8,509 bases of DNA from Rhodoferax sp. (GTDB lineage Bacteria; Pseudomonadota; Gammaproteobacteria; Burkholderiales; Burkholderiaceae), in assembly GCA_028292075.1 (NCBI GenBank), contig JAQGNA010000193.1, forward strand, positions 1 to 8,509. Reading direction: 5' to 3'. Of the stretch, positions 6,841 through 8,509 are shown piece after piece (position 1 is the first letter of the stretch; each line of letters begins with the position of its first letter). The notes beneath the pieces are model-generated. The model did not search any database. It was given only the letters and a program-made list of their open reading frames with translations, and was not told the origin of the DNA. The translations under genes and the position numbers were made by a program.

Positions 6841-7435
6841 GGGCGGTCATCTGCATGGGGCTTAGCTCGCCCAGCAAGGCGCTGTCGATCAGCGGGTAGG
6901 CCTCGTTGCCGGGCAACGCGTAATGCCACCATTCATGCGGCAGGTGCACGAAGCCGGCGTCTTCCATCAGCCTCATCAGCAGCAGCCGGTTGGCCTGCGC
7001 CACGGGGCCGACGGCGTTGCTGAAATGGTGCGACGCGTTGGTCATGTCGTCGAAGCCGGTGCCCATGTCGAGCTCCTGCCCGGTGGCGTCGACGAGCGTC
7101 AGGTCGACGGCCGTGCCGCGGGTGTGGTTCGAGCCGATGGCCGGGTCGGCCACGTAGGCCTGGTCGGGCGCGGTTTCCCAAAGCCTGATCTGCGCTTCTT
7201 GCGGCCGGAAGGCATCTAAAATCTTGAGGGTCAGCCCTTGGGCGCGCGCAGCTTGCGCCGCCCGACTCAGGCAGGCCTCGGCGTCGCGGTGCAGCAGGCA
7301 ATGGGCGCGGTCATAGATCACCTGGCCGGCCACGTTGTCTGGCGTGGCATAGGCCAGGTGGACCAGCACCTGGTGGGTTTCGGGGGTGATGGCCACAAGC
7401 GGATGGGGAAGCGGATGGGGGAGCGGATAGGGCAT
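6830..7435 (-). CDS. ddpX: D-alanyl-D-alanine dipeptidase (VanX/DdpX family, peptidase M15)
   Basis: This is a 201-residue zinc dipeptidase that splits D-Ala-D-Ala in the cytosol; VanX itself is 202 residues. All expected active-site parts are visible: R77 in DAFRP (VanX Arg71), the zinc motif S-N-H104-T-R-G-T-A-V-D111, and E168-W-W-H171, giving the catalytic Glu and third zinc ligand. No signal peptide is seen. The frame is open for 66 more codons upstream, but the ATG at 7435 gives the family length, and the upstream part is low-complexity non-conserved sequence. The Shine-Dalgarno is weak. The N-terminus carries a small PLPH repeat. It heads the peptide-transporter operon exactly as ddpX does in E. 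coli, where the operon lets cells use D-Ala-D-Ala in stationary phase. A role in glycopeptide resistance is unlikely: no vanH or vanA ligase is nearby, and the organism appears Gram-negative. Confidence 0.92.
   Translation of the reverse strand: MPYPLPHPLPHPLVAITPETHQVLVHLAYATPDNVAGQVIYDRAHCLLHRDAEACLSRAAQAARAQGLTLKILDAFRPQEAQIRLWETAPDQAYVADPAIGSNHTRGTAVDLTLVDATGQELDMGTGFDDMTNASHHFSNAVGPVAQANRLLLMRLMEDAGFVHLPHEWWHYALPGNEAYPLIDSALLGELSPMQMTAQID
7397..7432 (-). repeat. Three tandem 12-base units coding PHPL-type repeats at the DdpX N-terminus
   Basis: Codons 2-13 of ddpX are three near-identical 12-base units (CCN-CAT/TAT-CCG-CTN), giving PYPL-PHPL-PHPL. The array sits just after the start codon and before the conserved domain, so it could vary in copy number by slippage without harming the enzyme. 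Confidence 0.7.
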
Positions 7436-7484
7436 GGGCGGGCGCTGCGAGGGGCTGGGGCGTGAAACCTGAGAGAGACCCGAG

Positions 7485-7490
7485 ATTATC
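7485..7490 (-). promoter_or_regulatory. Candidate -10 box for the ddpX operon
   Basis: The minus strand reads GATAAT here, 5 of 6 matches to the sigma-70 -10 consensus, about 50 bases upstream of the ddpX start codon. No good -35 box is found at 16-18 bases, so an activator or a different sigma factor might be involved, or the match is chance. Confidence 0.25.
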
Positions 7491-7530
7491 GGATGGGCGG
7501 CAAAACGACGCTGGCCGCATGGCATGGCGG

Positions 7531-7536
7531 TAAAAT
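7531..7536 (+). promoter_or_regulatory. Candidate -10 box for the riboswitch-metH transcript
   Basis: TAAAAT (5 of 6 matches to TATAAT) ends 10 bases before the first pairing strand of the SAH aptamer at 7547. Transcription would therefore start around 7543, giving a transcript that opens almost directly with helix P1. A -35 box at the right spacing is poor. The fit to the aptamer boundary is the main support. Confidence 0.4.
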
Positions 7537-7545
7537 CGGCCGGCA

Positions 7546-7644
7546 TCCCAAGGAGCGTTGCAGCGGCCGCATCGGCTGTCAGGCTTGGGGGCCTCCGCCC
7601 GGTCGGCACCTGTTGACCCGGCCCGCAGAACAACGACGCTCACC
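7546..7644 (+). promoter_or_regulatory. S-adenosylhomocysteine (SAH) riboswitch
   Basis: The leader matches the conserved SAH riboswitch core: AGGAGCGTTGCAGC, then GTCAGGCTTGGG, then CAACGACGCTCACC. Pairings can be traced directly. P1 is CCCAAG (7547-7552) with CTTGGG (7584-7589). P2 is CAGC (7561-7564) with GCTG (7575-7578). A small variable stem is GGTC (7601-7604) with GACC (7615-7618). The pseudoknot is GAGCGT (7553-7558) with ACGCTC (7636-7641), a perfect 6-base match. Known members bind SAH, discriminate strongly against SAM, and usually switch on SAH-recycling genes such as ahcY, metH and metF. Here it lies directly upstream of a methionine synthase gene, as expected. Confidence 0.93.
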
Positions 7645-7667
7645 TGCCAAATCGTCGCCACAGGTGA
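7640..7667 (+). promoter_or_regulatory. Expression platform: anti-Shine-Dalgarno hairpin over the metH ribosome binding site
   Basis: TCACCTG (7640-7646) is perfectly complementary to CAGGTGA (7661-7667), which contains the metH Shine-Dalgarno AGGTGA placed 5 bases before the ATG. The first two bases of the anti-Shine-Dalgarno are also the last two of the pseudoknot strand ACGCTC (7636-7641), so the two helices compete. Inference: SAH binding stabilises the pseudoknot, weakens the sequestering hairpin and turns translation on. There is no U-run, so control looks translational and not by termination. Confidence 0.75.
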
Positions 7668-7672
7668 GCCGC

Positions 7673-8509
7673 ATGTTTGATAATTTCGTTCCTCCATTGA
7701 AGCTGTCCGGCCTGGAGCCCGTCTCCATCGGCGAGGGCGCGCTGTTCGTCAACATCGGCGAGCGCACCAACGTCACCGGCTCCAAGGCCTTCGCCCGCAT
7801 GATCCTGAACGGCGACTTCGACCAGGCGCTGTCGGTGGCGCGCCAACAGGTGGAAAACGGCGCCCAGGTGATCGACATCAACATGGACGAGGCCATGCTC
7901 GACAGCAAGGCCGCCATGGTGCGCTTCCTGAACCTGATCGCCGGCGAGCCCGATATCGCGCGCGTGCCGATCATGGTCGATTCGTCCAAATGGGAGGTGA
8001 TCGAGGCCGGGCTGCGCTGCATTCAGGGCAAGGGCATCGTCAACTCGATCTCCATGAAGGAGGGCATCGAGAAGTTCAAGCACGAGGCGCGGCTGGTGCG
8101 CCGCTACGGTGCGGCGGCGGTGGTCATGGCGTTCGACGAGAAGGGCCAGGCCGACACCTACCAGCGCAAGGTCGAGATCTGTGAGCGCGCCTACCGGGTG
8201 CTGGTCGATGAGATCGGTTTTCCGCCCGAGGACATCATCTTCGACCCGAACATCTTCGCCATTGCCACCGGCATCGACGAGCACAACAACTACGCGGTCG
8301 ATTTCATCAACGCGACCCGCTGGATCAAGCAGAACCTGCCGGGCGCCAAGGTGTCGGGCGGCGTGTCCAATGTGTCCTTCAGCTTTCGCGGCAACGACCC
8401 GGTGCGCGAAGCGATCCACACCGTCTTTTTATACCACGCGATCCAGGCCGGCATGGACATGGGCATCGTCAACGCCGGCATGATGGGCGTGTACGACGAG
8501 CTGGAGCCG
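7673..8509 (+). CDS. metH: B12-dependent methionine synthase, pterin-binding domain onward (split MetH), 5' part
   Basis: These are the first 279 codons of a cobalamin-dependent methionine synthase; the gene runs off the right edge. The visible part is the pterin-binding domain, which binds methyltetrahydrofolate: [14 protein letters not shown] at 24-37, [16 protein letters not shown] at 63-78, [18 protein letters not shown] at 99-116, [13 protein letters not shown] at 119-131, then [11 protein letters not shown] and [14 protein letters not shown]. In E. coli MetH (1227 residues) this block begins after a homocysteine-binding module of more than 320 residues. Here only about 23 residues precede it, so the homocysteine module must be encoded elsewhere. 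The start is secure: AGGTGA is 5 bases upstream, and the frame is preceded by the riboswitch. By family it should continue with cobalamin-binding and reactivation domains. It is divergent from ddpX, and its regulation by SAH fits its role in remaking methionine from homocysteine. Confidence 0.93.
   Translation, partial: MFDNFVPPLKLSGLEPVSIGEGALFVNIGERTNVTGSKAFARMILNGDFDQALSVARQQVENGAQVIDINMDEAMLDSKAAMVRFLNLIAGEPDIARVPIMVDSSKWEVIEAGLRCIQGKGIVNSISMKEGIEKFKHEARLVRRYGAAAVVMAFDEKGQADTYQRKVEICERAYRVLVDEIGFPPEDIIFDPNIFAIATGIDEHNNYAVDFINATRWIKQNLPGAKVSGGVSNVSFSFRGNDPVREAIHTVFLYHAIQAGMDMGIVNAGMMGVYDELEP

Noticed and set aside
6830..7435. VanX-type glycopeptide resistance determinant
   Set aside because: No VanH, VanA/B ligase or VanRS genes are nearby, and the neighbours are a peptide importer in ddp order. 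A catabolic or recycling role fits better.
7436..7633. A 66-codon N-terminal extension of DdpX (start at 7633)
   Set aside because: It would cover the SAH riboswitch on the opposite strand, has no conserved content, and the ATG at 7435 gives the usual VanX length.
7640..7667. Intrinsic terminator as the riboswitch output
   Set aside because: The hairpin has no following U-run and covers the ribosome binding site, so translational control is the better reading.
7979..8481. Small overlapping open frames on both strands inside metH
   Set aside because: These are shadows of the methionine synthase frame, which carries continuous family motifs to the right edge.

Overview
The window is high-GC, densely coded bacterial DNA. 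Two marks point to a betaproteobacterium, probably Burkholderiales/Comamonadaceae (inference from gene content and style, not from a search): an S-adenosylhomocysteine (SAH) riboswitch, and a methionine synthase that starts directly at its pterin-binding domain.

Almost everything from 1 to 7435 lies on the minus strand. In transcription order, right to left, it reads: a VanX/DdpX-type D-Ala-D-Ala dipeptidase (7435-6830); a family-5 peptide-binding periplasmic protein (6737-5124); two peptide-transporter permeases (5108-4041 and 4044-3118); two ATPases (3121-2282 and 2285-1515); and a cytosolic M19 dipeptidase (1509-532). Three consecutive junctions are ATGA stop/start overlaps, and the last gene starts 5 bases after the preceding stop, so this looks like one translationally coupled unit. 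The X-A-B-C-D-F order matches the E. coli ddpXABCDF operon for D-Ala-D-Ala dipeptide uptake and hydrolysis, here extended by a second dipeptidase. The likely role is import of dipeptides, including D-amino-acid dipeptides from peptidoglycan, followed by cytosolic cleavage. Beyond a 150-base intergenic stretch, the same strand carries the first 127 codons of a LivJ/LivK-type amino-acid-binding protein, which runs off the left edge.

On the plus strand, divergent from ddpX, is the start of a B12-dependent methionine synthase (7673 to the right edge). It lacks the N-terminal homocysteine-binding module of full-length MetH. Its leader holds a clear SAH riboswitch (about 7546-7644). The last part of the aptamer overlaps a perfect 7-base anti-Shine-Dalgarno, which suggests a translational ON switch: bound SAH frees the ribosome binding site.

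The most interesting points are the riboswitch with its readable expression platform, the split MetH without its partner module upstream, the transporter bracketed by two unrelated dipeptidases, and an apparent Asp-to-Cys change at a conserved metal-ligand position of the M19 enzyme. No mobile element, CRISPR array, tRNA or rRNA was seen. No stretch over 300 bases lacks a gene.
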